Assembly: GCA_963579135.1 (NCBI GenBank)
Contig: CAUZFB010000006.1
Coordinates: 22,637-86,636, forward strand
Length of the DNA: 64,000 nucleotides
Direction of reading: 5' to 3'
Source of the DNA: CALGTL01 sp963579135
GTDB taxonomy: Bacteria > Chloroflexota > Dehalococcoidia > Lucifugimonadales > Australimonadaceae
Translations under genes and position numbers: made by a program
Notes under the pieces: generated by a model
Database searches by the model: none
Told to the model about the DNA's origin: nothing
What the model saw: only the letters and a program-made list of their open reading frames with translations
In this document: in pieces, positions 1 through 8,424 of the stretch
Layout: the number at the start of each line of letters is the position of its first letter
Position numbering within the stretch: the stretch's first letter is position 1

Positions 1-1391
1 TCAACAACTGAGTGGTCGGTGATGGTAATCAAGCCTGATTGGTTACCGGTCGCTGAGTCGCCTTTGACCATGTTGACGTCGGTGACGACTCCGGTGATTG
101 TTGCTACGAGGTTGATCCCCGTCAGGTTATCGTTGGCGGTGTTGAGCTCGTTCTCTGCTGCGGCCACCTGTTGACGCAGCACTTCGAGGTCCTTATCGTC
201 AGCCGCCACGTGGAGGTCGGTGAGGGATTCCTTGGCGGCGTCTACGTCTGTCTGTGCAACTATCACCGATGCGCGAGCCACGTTGATCTTGTTGGTATCG
301 ACGCCTGAGTTGAGCTCGGCAAGGGTCTGTTGTGCGGAGGCGAGCCTATCGGCGGCTTTGGTTACAAGAGTTGTGGCGGAGTCGATGGCCTTGCTGGAGT
401 TGAGCTCGGTGGTGGCGAAGCCGGTGCGCTTGGTTTGCAGCGTGTCCCACGCGGCATTGAACTCGGCACTGACGCAGGTGCCCTGGAGCGGAATGGTCGT
501 CCCGCAGTCGCCGATGATGGCGCCGGGGAAGAACGCGACGTACCAGAACAGGGTTGCTTCGTTCCAGACGGTCGCAGGGTCGTCTGGCGGGGTGCCTCTC
601 AGCAGCGCAAAGTTGGTGTCGCTCTGGGCAACGGGGAATAGGGCGGTCAGATCAGCTCCCATGGTGGCGAGGACAGCGGCGGGATCGAGGGTGGGGTTCA
701 CACTGAGGGTGGGTGCGCCAAGCCAACGGTCGAACGCGGCAACATACGCGTCTGATGCGTCGACCTCAGCGGTCTTAGCGTCGGTGACCTTGCCGTCCCA
801 CTCGTCGCTCTCGAGGGCGAGGCTGGCTTGGGCGGTGGCAAGCTCAGCTTTTGTGTCGGTCACGTCGGCTTCTGCCTGGGTGACGTCGGTGAGGACTGCG
901 AGGTCATCTTGCGCTTTCTCGAGGGCGAGCTTTGCCTTGGCGATGGTGTTCTCGGCCTTGGCGATGGCCTGGGCGTCGGCGGGCTCAAGGGCCTGAATAA
1001 GCTTGTCGTTCGCGTCGCGGAGGTCGACTTCGGCGCGGGCGACGCGTAGCTGCATGGTGGTGAGTGACGCCGCGTCGAGGGTGGCGAGGGTCTGCCCCTC
1101 CTCGACGGTGTCGCCTTCCTCCACGAAGACCTTGCCAACGGTGCCGTTGGTTTCGAAAGCTGCCGTCACCACCGTTGGGAAACTGAGGGCGCCGTCGGTC
1201 GACACGACACTGATAAGGTCGCCGATCTGCGCGGGGACGAGTTGCTCGTCTTCAGCGAGGGATCCGGAGCCCTCGCTGTTGATGGTGTCGAAGGCGATGT
1301 ATGTGCCTACGCTAGTGCCGATGGCGGCGACCGCGAGTGCCAGCGCTTGCCATACGAACAGCGGACCTAATCTTGCTGCGAACATGCCCAT
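1..1391 (-). CDS. HlyD-family periplasmic adaptor (membrane fusion protein), C-terminus outside window
   Basis: The frame is open from the ATG at 1391 to the window edge, so the stop is missing. A short cytoplasmic N-terminus and one hydrophobic helix (about residues 8-30) are followed by a biotinyl-lipoyl-like half-motif (GKVFVEEGDTVEEGQTLATL), a long Ala/Glu/Lys-rich coiled-coil hairpin, and the second half-motif near the edge (LVATITGVVTDVNMVKGD). This order is typical of HlyD/AcrA/MacA adaptors, which link an inner-membrane pump to the outside. An insert between the two coils has Trp/Phe-rich sequence and two Cys. A second in-frame ATG lies two codons in (1385). The kinase and regulator genes lie just upstream on the same strand (33-nt gap), so it may share their transcript and be controlled by them. 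The substrate cannot be told; an ABC or RND partner would lie beyond the left edge. Confidence 0.85.
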   Translation of the reverse strand, partial: MGMFAARLGPLFVWQALALAVAAIGTSVGTYIAFDTINSEGSGSLAEDEQLVPAQIGDLISVVSTDGALSFPTVVTAAFETNGTVGKVFVEEGDTVEEGQTLATLDAASLTTMQLRVARAEVDLRDANDKLIQALEPADAQAIAKAENTIAKAKLALEKAQDDLAVLTDVTQAEADVTDTKAELATAQASLALESDEWDGKVTDAKTAEVDASDAYVAAFDRWLGAPTLSVNPTLDPAAVLATMGADLTALFPVAQSDTNFALLRGTPPDDPATVWNEATLFWYVAFFPGAIIGDCGTTIPLQGTCVSAEFNAAWDTLQTKRTGFATTELNSSKAIDSATTLVTKAADRLASAQQTLAELNSGVDTNKINVARASVIVAQTDVDAAKESLTDLHVAADDKDLEVLRQQVAAAENELNTANDNLTGINLVATITGVVTDVNMVKGDSATGNQSGLITITDHSVV

Positions 1392-1423
1392 CCCCAATAC
1401 CTCGTCATCGTGTTCGTGTATGT

Positions 1424-2848
1424 CTAACGGTCCAGCGGGAGCTCAAACGTGAAGGTGCTGCCCTCACCTGACTTGCTACTGACGCTGATGGTGCCTCGGT
1501 GGGCTTCCACAAGCTGCTTGGCAATGGTCAGCCCGAGCCCGGCGCCGCCGGTGGCCCGGGAGCGTGAAGGATCGAGCCGGTGGAACCGGTCGAAGATGCG
1601 GTCGAGCTCTTCTTGGGGTATCCCTCGCCCGGTGTCGGCGATGCTGATTCGGGCGACGGTGGCCGTTGCTTCGACGGTTACGGAAACAGCGCCGTGCTCC
1701 GGTGTGTGCCGGATCGCGTTCTCTAGGAGGTTGTCCATAACCTGATCGATCCGCCCTTTGTCGATAGAGGCCATGTGCATCGTGTCGGGGCCCGCGAATG
1801 ACAGTGCGATCTGCTTCGCGTCGGCACGTGGCCGGAAAGCATTGGTGCAGGTTCGCGCCACGTCGATGAGCGACGCGGGTTGTGGGTCGAGGGGCAGCGC
1901 GCCGGCCTCAGCGAGCGCTAGCAGTCGTAGGTCCTCAATGAGGTGTGTGAGGTGAAGCACCTGCCGGTGGAGGGTGTCGATGGTGGATTCATCAGCGTCG
2001 ACGACGCCGTCGCGGATGGCCTCGACGTAACCTTGGATGTTGGCAAGCGGCGTCCGTAGTTCGTGGGCGACGTCGGCCATGAGGACGCGGCGTTGCGCTT
2101 CAGCCTGCTCAAGACCTTCGGCCATGGCGTTGAATGTGTGGGCCATTTCGCCAACTTCGTCGTTGCGGGTGATATCGACGCGCTGGGTGAAATCACCTGC
2201 ACCTAGACGTTCGGCGGCGTACTGGAGGGAGCGCAGCGGCGATAGGGTGCGGCGTGATACGAATATGCTGATGGCAACGGCTACGACGCCCCCGCTGAGG
2301 CCTGTCCACAGGAGGAAGAAGTCGATTCTGGTGATCATGGCGGCAGCCGTGGGCCCGGGTCGGACGAAGGCGTCGGAGCCTGCTCCGGTGAAAGCGATGG
2401 AGCCGAGGTTGAGGCCGCCTTCACCAATCGGGAGGAGTGCGGCGCCAGGCTTGGGCCGGAGATCCCCCCCGCGGCCGGCCTTGGGGAAGGCTCCGCGGCC
2501 GTTCTCGCGCTGGAATCGTTCGCCAAAGAAGGCGTACTCGGGTGCGACCGGGGTCTCGCTGATGACTTGGCCAGCCTCATCTGTGACCGCGATACGGAGG
2601 CCGTAGAGGGAGCCGGCCTGCTTGATGAACTGCTCCAGTTGGGGGCCACGACGACCGCTGGCGACGAGTACTTGGATCATAGTTTCGAGGCGCTCCTCGC
2701 GGACGGAGACGATTTCATTCTCGTAACGCTCGATCTGCTTGGCTGCGCCGTAACGGGCGGCGACGGCCACGCTGCCGAGAACTAGGACCAGGACGGCGGC
2801 GAACCCGACCATGAGCCGGAACTGGAGGGAAGCTAGGAATTTACGCAT
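1424..2848 (-). CDS. Two-component sensor histidine kinase
   Basis: 474 aa membrane kinase. TM1 is at about residues 12-31, followed by an extracytoplasmic sensor of about 140 aa, TM2 at about 176-197, and a HAMP linker (198-250). The HisKA domain carries the phospho-acceptor His262 in ADVAHELRTPLANIQGY. The HATPase_c domain has an N box (DNLLENAIRHTPEHG), a G1 box (DTGRGIP), an F box (IFDRFHRLD) and a G2 box (GAGLGLTIAKQLVEAHRG), so all catalytic motifs are intact. The domain order is that of BaeS/ResE-type kinases. Its start overlaps the end of the response-regulator gene by 8 nt, which implies translational coupling. It is expected to phosphorylate that regulator. The signal is unknown; the adjacent HlyD adaptor suggests envelope or efflux control. 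Confidence 0.93.
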   Translation of the reverse strand: MRKFLASLQFRLMVGFAAVLVLVLGSVAVAARYGAAKQIERYENEIVSVREERLETMIQVLVASGRRGPQLEQFIKQAGSLYGLRIAVTDEAGQVISETPVAPEYAFFGERFQRENGRGAFPKAGRGGDLRPKPGAALLPIGEGGLNLGSIAFTGAGSDAFVRPGPTAAAMITRIDFFLLWTGLSGGVVAVAISIFVSRRTLSPLRSLQYAAERLGAGDFTQRVDITRNDEVGEMAHTFNAMAEGLEQAEAQRRVLMADVAHELRTPLANIQGYVEAIRDGVVDADESTIDTLHRQVLHLTHLIEDLRLLALAEAGALPLDPQPASLIDVARTCTNAFRPRADAKQIALSFAGPDTMHMASIDKGRIDQVMDNLLENAIRHTPEHGAVSVTVEATATVARISIADTGRGIPQEELDRIFDRFHRLDPSRSRATGGAGLGLTIAKQLVEAHRGTISVSSKSGEGSTFTFELPLDR

Positions 2849-3539
2849 CGCCGAACCTGTACCCGGCGCCGTACACCGTTTGGATGTACTTCGGGTGGGC
2901 TACCTGGCCTTCCAACTTGCGTCGGAGGTTGGACACGTGAGTGTCCACCGTGCGATCAAAGCCTTCGAACTCGTCGCCAAACACACGGGAGATGATGTGC
3001 TCGCGGCTGAAGATACGGCCAGGTTCTGCCATAAGAATGCGTAGGATCCCGACCTCAGTGGGCGTGAGCTTGATGCGCAGGCCGTTGACCTCAGCGACGT
3101 GCTTGGTGACGTCGAGGGTCACACCGTCGAGGGCGAGAATCTTGGGCCCTGTGTCTTCCTGCAAGCGAACGGCGCGCCGAAGCACCGCTCGGACACGGGC
3201 GGCTAGCTCGCGTGGGCTGAAGGGTTTGGTCATGTAGTCATCGGCGCCGATGTCGAGGCCCATGAGGCGATCCTCCTCTTCGACCCGGGCGGTGAGCATG
3301 ATGACGGCGATGTCGGACTCGGTGCGCAGGGCGCGGCAAACGGCGATGCCGTCGAGTTTGGGGAGCATGAGATCGAGGACGACGAGATTGGGCTTGCGCT
3401 CGCGAGCGATCCGTAGGCCTTCTTCGCCGTCGGCCGCAGTCAGCACTCGATGGCCGTCGCGCTTGAGGTAGCGCTCGACGAAAGCGGTGGTCGTTGGGTC
3501 GTCTTCGACGATGAGTACGGTGCTTGGCACGATCTTCAC
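2841..3539 (-). CDS. OmpR/PhoB-type response regulator
   Basis: 232 aa. The receiver domain (about 8-120) has the acidic pair VEDD near the start, the phospho-acceptor Asp56 in VVLDLMLP, Thr in MLTAR and Lys in MTKPFSPREL. A winged-helix Trans_Reg_C domain follows (about 135-230), ending in the usual YIQTVYGAGYRF. This is the partner of the kinase that overlaps its 3' end. The chosen start is a GTG; a GTG three codons downstream is an alternative. An ATG 7 nt upstream is in another frame. It is expected to bind DNA upstream of target operons when phosphorylated. Confidence 0.93.
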   Translation of the reverse strand: MKIVPSTVLIVEDDPTTTAFVERYLKRDGHRVLTAADGEEGLRIARERKPNLVVLDLMLPKLDGIAVCRALRTESDIAVIMLTARVEEEDRLMGLDIGADDYMTKPFSPRELAARVRAVLRRAVRLQEDTGPKILALDGVTLDVTKHVAEVNGLRIKLTPTEVGILRILMAEPGRIFSREHIISRVFGDEFEGFDRTVDTHVSNLRRKLEGQVAHPKYIQTVYGAGYRFGDA

Positions 3540-3672
3540 TCTTCATGCTTCCCTGGGAGAGAACAGTTCCGTTATAGAGCAATATTGTCAAGGAAGTATG
3601 AAGCCTATTAACCTGATTTGGGTTGCGCCATTCGGCCGTAGGCGGACCCATCACTTATCTCAGGAGGTGGTT

Positions 3673-3972
3673 GTGGTTTACGTAGACCCTACGGAGGTTG
3701 CACCCGAGAATTACAAGACAGTCTGGCAAGAGGGCCCCAGACGTGTTGTTGAAATGCGGTTGAAGTCGGGAGAGATAGACACCCAGCACTCACATCCCGA
3801 CATGGTTGCTTACTTTGTGAAAGGCGGCAAACTCAGAGTGCACTTGGAGAATGGGGAGTTCACAGAAGCGGATTATCCGGATGGTTTCGTTATGCCGCAT
3901 GAACCTTGGACACATACGATGGAGAACGTGGGCACAACCGATGTTTTCGTAATCATCTTTGAGACGAAGTAG
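3673..3972 (+). CDS. Small single-domain cupin protein
   Basis: 99 aa. The start is a GTG at 3673, five bases after a perfect AGGAGG (3662-3667); longer in-frame starts lack such a site. The sequence forms one cupin barrel: the first motif is MRLKSGEIDTQHSHPDMVAY with an HxH pair, then FVKGGKLRVHLENG, then PDGFVMPHEPWTHTMENVG, whose His would complete a metal site. Length and motifs fit the short cupin_2 proteins that act as metal-binding isomerases, dioxygenase-like enzymes or sensors. The substrate is unknown. It stands alone between a divergent regulator gene and a strong terminator hairpin. Confidence 0.8.
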   Translation: MVYVDPTEVAPENYKTVWQEGPRRVVEMRLKSGEIDTQHSHPDMVAYFVKGGKLRVHLENGEFTEADYPDGFVMPHEPWTHTMENVGTTDVFVIIFETK

Positions 3973-4000
3973 CGCAAACTTCAAGTTAGATTGGGAATGA

Positions 4001-4036
4001 AGAAGAAGGGCCGCTGTAACTAGCGGCCCTTCTTCT
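4001..4036. terminator. Rho-independent terminator, 15-bp perfect stem
   Basis: Perfect inverted repeat 4001-4015 / 4022-4036 with a 6-base loop, 28 bases after the cupin stop. The arms start AGAAGAAG and end CTTCTTCT, giving an A-rich 5' flank and T-rich 3' flank, so it can act in both directions. Confidence 0.9.
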
Positions 4037-4094
4037 TTGGTGGTGTGGACCGCTTACTCGGGGGTTAGCGCATCTGGGGAAGGGACGGTGACGG

Positions 4095-4134
4095 GTCCTT
4101 CGCGGGCCTCTCCTCGTGTCCGGATGACGTTAGG
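4095..4134 (+). repeat. Dispersed intergenic repeat, family R1, copy a
   Basis: Contains TCCTTCGCGGGC, a variable centre, then CCGGATGACGTTAGG. Related copies lie at 9903-9950, 43690-43740 (inverted) and 58961-59013. The shared pattern is (A/G)(A/T)(T/C)CTTCGC, a spacer of about 15-20 bases, then (C/G)(A/G)GAATGACG or (C/G)GGATGACG. All copies are intergenic. Confidence 0.6.
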
Positions 4135-4275
4135 GCGAGGCGCCTCGTATGAGGATGGCGTTAACCGGGGAGCGGGCGCCGGTTGCGGGCTGTTGGTCGG
4201 GCTATTGAACATCGGTTGGCGGCGCGCGACAATTCGGCGCAGTTGGAACCGGCCGGATTCGAAAAAGGGGTAGCT

Positions 4276-4692
4276 ATGGGCATGGGCATCAGCGGAGTGA
4301 ATCACGTTGCGTCGCTGGCGAGGAACATGGACGAGACGGTTGCGTTCTATGGTGAGGTGCTCGACGTGGGCATAAAGCGAATCGCGTCTGACGCGCCCAA
4401 CCATAAACATTACGTGTTCGACCTGGGCGGCGGTGCGACGCTCGATTTCTTCGAAGCCGCATCCAGCGTGGCCGAGAGCACTCGCGATGCGATCGGTGGG
4501 CTGAACCACCTTGCGCTTACTACCCATCCGGAGTTCATTGCCACAGTGGAGGCGAGGCTGGTTGACCGCGACTGGGAGTTCCGCCCAGAGGAGCGCGCGG
4601 GCCAACGCACGATCTATTTCAAGGACCCCAACGGAATCACGCTGCAGTTGTACCCGGAGACGGGTGGGACGCGCGCGGGGCCGGGGGGCTAG
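4276..4692 (+). CDS. VOC-family protein (glyoxalase/dioxygenase superfamily)
   Basis: 138 aa. The start is the ATG at 4276 behind AAAGGGG. It shows the VOC beta-alpha-beta-beta-beta pattern: GVNHVASLARNMDETVAFYGEV at the N-terminus, a second module beginning GGLNHLALTT, and the usual ending IYFKDPNGITLQLYPE. His residues in the two strands plus the terminal Glu are the expected metal ligands. Family members include glyoxalases, extradiol dioxygenases and epimerases; this one cannot be assigned a substrate. It converges on the carboxymuconolactone-decarboxylase-like gene, 17 bases away, and lies in a catabolic neighbourhood, which favours a role in degrading an aromatic or oxo-acid. Confidence 0.82.
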   Translation: MGMGISGVNHVASLARNMDETVAFYGEVLDVGIKRIASDAPNHKHYVFDLGGGATLDFFEAASSVAESTRDAIGGLNHLALTTHPEFIATVEARLVDRDWEFRPEERAGQRTIYFKDPNGITLQLYPETGGTRAGPGG

Positions 4693-4709
4693 GGTCGGCC
4701 GTGCCTGGC

Positions 4710-5273
4710 TTAGACCGGGAGGGTGCCGACGTCGGGTTCGACGTTGAAAGCGTTGAGTGTGCCGGCGATCATCGAGTAGTAGCCGGCGGTGGCGGTGAGG
4801 TCGACGGTCGCCTTGTCCCCGAAGCGGTCGTTGGCTGTTTTGAACGTGGCGTCGGATACGCGGTGGTTGTTGAGCAACTCTGACACGTAGTTGAAGACGA
4901 TGGTTTCGTCGGGCGCGAGGCCAGCAGGCGCCGTGCGGTCGCGGATGGCCGCGATGGCCTCGGGACGGGTTCCGGCTTCGGCTTCGGCGATTTTTTGGTG
5001 GGCGGTCCACTCGTACTGGCAATCCCAGAAGCGAGCGGTCGTGAGGATGGCGACCTCACGAAGGTCGTCGGGCAGGGTGGTCTCGAAACGGATGTAGGCG
5101 CCGGTGTGGGCGATGCGCTGGGCGACGTCAGGGCTGTGGAGAAGCATGGCGAAGGGGCCACGGACCGCTCCGCGACTACCGGCAATCTCGTCGAAGATGT
5201 GCTGCTGGTCGGCGGGTAGGTTGTCGCGCTCGATCTGGGAAAGCCTTGCGGTTGCCTTGGGTAGTTCTGCCAT
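4710..5273 (-). CDS. Carboxymuconolactone decarboxylase / AhpD-like protein
   Basis: 187 aa from the ATG at 5273, which sits 6 bases after AGGAG; the ATG directly before it (5276) is also possible. The all-helical CMD/AhpD fold is indicated by LREVAILTTARFWDCQYEWTAH, where a Cys and a His sit in the conserved helix, though spaced differently from the CxxC peroxidatic motif of AhpD. Such proteins act as lactone decarboxylases or as alkylhydroperoxidases. With only one Cys here, a decarboxylase-like or non-thiol role is more likely; this is inference. It is divergently transcribed from the acyl-CoA dehydrogenase pair. Confidence 0.85.
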   Translation of the reverse strand: MAELPKATARLSQIERDNLPADQQHIFDEIAGSRGAVRGPFAMLLHSPDVAQRIAHTGAYIRFETTLPDDLREVAILTTARFWDCQYEWTAHQKIAEAEAGTRPEAIAAIRDRTAPAGLAPDETIVFNYVSELLNNHRVSDATFKTANDRFGDKATVDLTATAGYYSMIAGTLNAFNVEPDVGTLPV

Positions 5274-5328
5274 CATCTGCTCCTGATTGCGCGTTGGTTT
5301 CGAGGCGTGAGTTTAGCAGCCACGTGCG

Positions 5329-5334
5329 TATAAT
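5329..5334 (+). promoter_or_regulatory. -10 element TATAAT upstream of the acyl-CoA dehydrogenase genes
   Basis: A perfect TATAAT lies 22 bases before the ATG of the first acyl-CoA dehydrogenase. A weak -35 (GTGAGT, 5307-5312) sits 16 bases upstream. A Shine-Dalgarno GGAGG follows before the start. Confidence 0.55.
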
Positions 5335-5356
5335 GGCGCGACTTTCTGGAGGCCAA

Positions 5357-6580
5357 ATGGACTTCGAGTACAGGTACTCTGCTGAGCAGGACGCTTTTCG
5401 GCGCGAAGTGCGGACGTTTTTCGACGCTCGTGTGCCCGTGGAACGTCGTGGGCCGGTGGATCCAGAGTCGCTGGACGACGATACGTTCTCGTATTTCCGC
5501 GAGGTGCATAAGGAGATGGGCGCGCGCGGGTGGTTGTACCCGACGTACCCGAAGGAGTACGGCGGCGGTGGGATGACGGCGGATCACGAGATGGTCATCG
5601 AAGAGGAGATGGCGCGCCGTAATATACCGAGGCATTTCTCCAACGGGTTGGTACTGCCTTCAATCCTGGTGTGGGGTACCGAGGAGCAGAAGGTGCGCTT
5701 CCTGACGCCGCTGCTTACGGGCCAGGAGACCTGCTACCAGACGTTCAGCGAGTCGCAAGCGGGGTCGGACCTGGCGGCGATCAGCAGCACTGCGGTGCGT
5801 CATGGCGATGATTGGGTGATCAACGGCCACAAGTTGTTCATCACAGGGATCCGCGAGCCGGACCTGATGTACGGCCCGTTCGTGACACAGCCCGATGGCG
5901 CTCGGCACCACAACATGGGCTATTTCCTTATCCCGTATCCGACACCCGGTGTGACGCTGACGCGGATGGTGCTGCTGAATGGGCCCGGGCAATTGTTCAT
6001 CAATTTCGACAACGTCAGAGTGCCCGCCGAAAACCTGCTGGGCGGTCCGAACGAGGGGTGGCAGGTGGCGGCGACAACGCTGGAGCAAGAGCATGGCGGT
6101 CGTGGCGCGGCGTTCTCGGGGGACGAGGATACGCAGGAGCTGCTGCAGTACGTGCGCGAGACGAAGCGTAACGGCGTGGCGATCAGTTCCGATCCGACGG
6201 TCCGCTTGAATGCGATTGATAACTACATCGAAAGCCAGATCCACCGATTGCTGGAGACGCGCAACTTCTGGATGTATGTCACTAAGAGAGAGATGACGTA
6301 TCACGGGGCGCAGAGCGCGCTGTGGCGCAAAGAGTTCAAGGTGCGCAATGCCGTTCGCGAGGCGGCCATCATGGGTCCATACGCATTGCTGGACCATACC
6401 GACGATGCGACGGTGAACGGTGGGTCCGCAGAGGTACGTCAGCGCCGCAATGTGGCGTGGACACACCCGGGAGGCACGCCCGAGATTATGCGATTGATTA
6501 TCGCGAGGCGGCTGGGAATCAGCCGTACGCGTGAACGTGCGGCACCCACACCCTCGACGGCGACGGCCTACACGGGCTAG
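5357..6580 (+). CDS. Acyl-CoA dehydrogenase, subunit 1 of a pair
   Basis: 407 aa. The start is the ATG at 5357 behind GGAGG (5348-5352); the in-frame ATG upstream overlaps the -10 box. Domains in order: an N-terminal helical domain, a middle beta domain with the FAD/substrate signature CYQTFSESQAGSDLAAI and VINGHKLFITG, and a C-terminal helical domain ending GGTPEIMRLIIARRLGISR. It should oxidise an acyl-CoA to its 2-enoyl-CoA, passing electrons to ETF. It is followed after 7 bases by a second, divergent family member. In actinobacterial steroid catabolism such adjacent pairs form alpha2-beta2 enzymes, so a heteromer is likely (inference). Substrate unknown. Confidence 0.92.
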   Translation: MDFEYRYSAEQDAFRREVRTFFDARVPVERRGPVDPESLDDDTFSYFREVHKEMGARGWLYPTYPKEYGGGGMTADHEMVIEEEMARRNIPRHFSNGLVLPSILVWGTEEQKVRFLTPLLTGQETCYQTFSESQAGSDLAAISSTAVRHGDDWVINGHKLFITGIREPDLMYGPFVTQPDGARHHNMGYFLIPYPTPGVTLTRMVLLNGPGQLFINFDNVRVPAENLLGGPNEGWQVAATTLEQEHGGRGAAFSGDEDTQELLQYVRETKRNGVAISSDPTVRLNAIDNYIESQIHRLLETRNFWMYVTKREMTYHGAQSALWRKEFKVRNAVREAAIMGPYALLDHTDDATVNGGSAEVRQRRNVAWTHPGGTPEIMRLIIARRLGISRTRERAAPTPSTATAYTG

Positions 6581-6587
6581 GACATCT

Positions 6588-7724
6588 ATGGACCTGGCAC
6601 TCAACGAAACGCAGCTGATGCTCCAGAGCATGGCTCGCGAGTTCCTGTCGAACGAGGTACCGAAGACGGCCGTGCGGGCCATCGACGAGAGTGCGACGGG
6701 GTTCTCGGCCGAGCTTTGGCAGAAGATCACCGATCTCGGCTGGGCGGGGATGGGCGTTGCCGAGGAGCATGGTGGCACAGGTAACTCGTTAGCAGACCTG
6801 GCGTCGGTGTTCGAGGCGTTGGGCGAGGCGGCGTGCCCGAGCCCGCTGCTGTCGCAGGCTTTCGCTGCCCACGTGATCCAGGCCGTGGCGACCCCAGACC
6901 AGCAGGCAGCGTTGCTCCCCCGGATCGCGACGGCGGAGCGCCTGTATGCTGTTGCCATCACGGAGCGTGATTACGGCTGGGGCGCGTGCGCGGCGCAGAT
7001 GTGTGGCGGTGTCGACGGTGACCGCGTCGTCATCGGGGGAACCAAAATGTTCGTTCCTTACGCTGCAGTGGCCGACGAGTTGCTGGTGTTGGTGCGGACG
7101 AGTGACGCCAACGAGTCAGAGCAGGGGCTGACCCTTGCACGCGTCGTACGTACGGCGCCAGGGATTGACGTGCGCCGCCAGCGTGGCTGGTTGGGTGAGC
7201 CGGTGTGCGAGGTGACCTTCGACGAGGTGCGCGCCGAGGTGATTGGCACGCCTGGCCAAGCGTGGCCCGGTGTCGAGACGGCGCTCGATCGGACGGTCGT
7301 GCTGCTGTCGGCGTTCATGTTAGGGGGCACGCAGGCGGTGCTGGATATGTCGGTGGAGTACAGCAAGGCGCGGATGGCGTTCGGTCAGCCCATCGGGACG
7401 TTCCAGCGGGTGCAGGACCTGATTATTAAGGCGCTGAATGATGCGGATGCGATTCGCTGGACGACCTATGAGGCGTTGTGGAAGCTGGACGAAGGCCGTC
7501 AAGATTCGGGGTTGGCGGCGTCGATGGCGAAGGCTGTGGCGTCGGAGGGATTCGACCGGGCGTGTGAGAACGCGCACTACGTCCACGCTGGAGCGGGCAT
7601 GGACCTCGACTACGGCCTGACGAATCACACTAAGCGTTCGAAGTTCTACGGCCACTACCTGGGCGACGCGAATCACCACAAGATGCGCATGGCGCGCTCG
7701 CTGGGCCTGGGGGGGCCATCATGA
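6588..7724 (+). CDS. Acyl-CoA dehydrogenase, subunit 2 of a pair
   Basis: 378 aa. The start is the ATG at 6588, 7 bases after the preceding stop. N-terminal helical domain (LGWAGMGVAEEHGGTGNSLADLASVFEALG), a shorter and degenerate middle domain (the usual T-E-P/S-x-A-G-S-D loop is replaced by AVAITERDYGWGA), then the C-terminal domain with YSKARMAFGQPIGTFQRVQD and the helix ending HHKMRMARSLG. The degenerate FAD loop fits the non-canonical partner of a heteromeric acyl-CoA dehydrogenase. Its stop overlaps the ATG of the next, broken gene (ATGA). Confidence 0.9.
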   Translation: MDLALNETQLMLQSMAREFLSNEVPKTAVRAIDESATGFSAELWQKITDLGWAGMGVAEEHGGTGNSLADLASVFEALGEAACPSPLLSQAFAAHVIQAVATPDQQAALLPRIATAERLYAVAITERDYGWGACAAQMCGGVDGDRVVIGGTKMFVPYAAVADELLVLVRTSDANESEQGLTLARVVRTAPGIDVRRQRGWLGEPVCEVTFDEVRAEVIGTPGQAWPGVETALDRTVVLLSAFMLGGTQAVLDMSVEYSKARMAFGQPIGTFQRVQDLIIKALNDADAIRWTTYEALWKLDEGRQDSGLAASMAKAVASEGFDRACENAHYVHAGAGMDLDYGLTNHTKRSKFYGHYLGDANHHKMRMARSLGLGGPS

Positions 7725-8006
7725 GCTGCCAACACTGCGTTGGAATCGAGCAGTTCTTCGACACCCAACAGGCGCAGAAAGACCTGCGAGGCTACCGGTC
7801 CGAGGGGCCGATGAAAGCGGCGCAGATGCTGCTGCAAGCGCTGGAACAGGCGGGTGTCGACGGGTCGGCGTCTGCTGGACATCGACGCTGGCGTAGGTGT
7901 GTTGCAGCATGAGTTGCTAAAAGCGGGGCGCGAAGGTACCGTCGGGGTCGAAGGCTCGACCGCGTACATCGCAGCGGCGCAGGAGGAGTCGGAGCACGCC
8001 AAGTAG
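7721..8006 (+). pseudogene. Frameshifted, truncated class I SAM methyltransferase
   Basis: The first frame starts at the ATG overlapping the acyl-CoA dehydrogenase stop (MSCQHCVGIEQFFD, then KDLRGYRSEGPMKAAQMLLQ) and is closed at 7912. Dropping one base near 7870 (the G before CGTCTGCTGG) restores a frame reading SRLLDIDAGVGVLQHELLKAG, the glycine-rich SAM-binding motif I, then VGVEGSTAYIAAAQEE (motif II), and stops at 8004-8006. An intact relative would run on for more than 100 further residues, so the gene has both a one-base frameshift and a lost 3' part. A sequencing indel could explain the frameshift but not the early stop. Confidence 0.75.
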
Positions 8007-8052
8007 CTACTTGGGGGAAGCGGATAGATGGTAAAGGGGAGGCTAATGCGGG

Positions 8053-8424
8053 ATGGAACCACAACTGTTCAGTTACCAACGCCCAGATAACGACCGTTCG
8101 AAGAACCTGACGGTTCTGTGCAAGACAGATAGATTGTCGGCTGACATGCAATTGGTGGAAGAAGGGGGGGAGAATAAGCTGCATAGCCACACAGTAAGCG
8201 ACGGCTTCTTCTTTGTGATGGCGGGCGCGGTGAAGTTCTACGGTGAGGGGGACGTGTTGCTGGCCGAGTTGGGGAAGGAAGAGGGGGTAGTGATGCCTCA
8301 TGGCTTCAAGTACTGGTTCGAGAGTTCGGGCACGGAACCGCTGCAGATCCTGCACGTCGCCGCGAAGGACCCGAGCATCGATGACGTAAGGGTGGGCCCC
8401 AGCCGGGAGAAGTCGGGCGTCTAA
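8053..8424 (+). CDS. Cupin-domain protein
   Basis: 123 aa, one cupin barrel. The metal motif is EEGGENKLHSHTVSDGFFFV (HxH), followed by MAGAVKFYGEGDVLLAELG and the second motif EEGVVMPHGFKYWFESSG. Length is normal for a mono-cupin. A GGGGAGG lies upstream, though spaced about 10 bases from the ATG. The gene follows the methyltransferase remnant and overlaps the convergent enolase-superfamily gene by 4 bases. Likely a metal-dependent small-molecule enzyme or binding protein; substrate unknown. Confidence 0.8.
   Translation: MEPQLFSYQRPDNDRSKNLTVLCKTDRLSADMQLVEEGGENKLHSHTVSDGFFFVMAGAVKFYGEGDVLLAELGKEEGVVMPHGFKYWFESSGTEPLQILHVAAKDPSIDDVRVGPSREKSGV

Noticed and set aside
4054..5022. Long minus-strand frame of 322 codons
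   Set aside because: Arg/Pro-rich shadow of the VOC and carboxymuconolactone genes; no family motif, and it overlaps two well-supported genes.
5660..6961. Minus-strand frame of 433 codons opposite the acyl-CoA dehydrogenases
   Set aside because: Antisense shadow in GC-rich DNA; no recognisable domain, while the plus strand encodes two clear enzymes.
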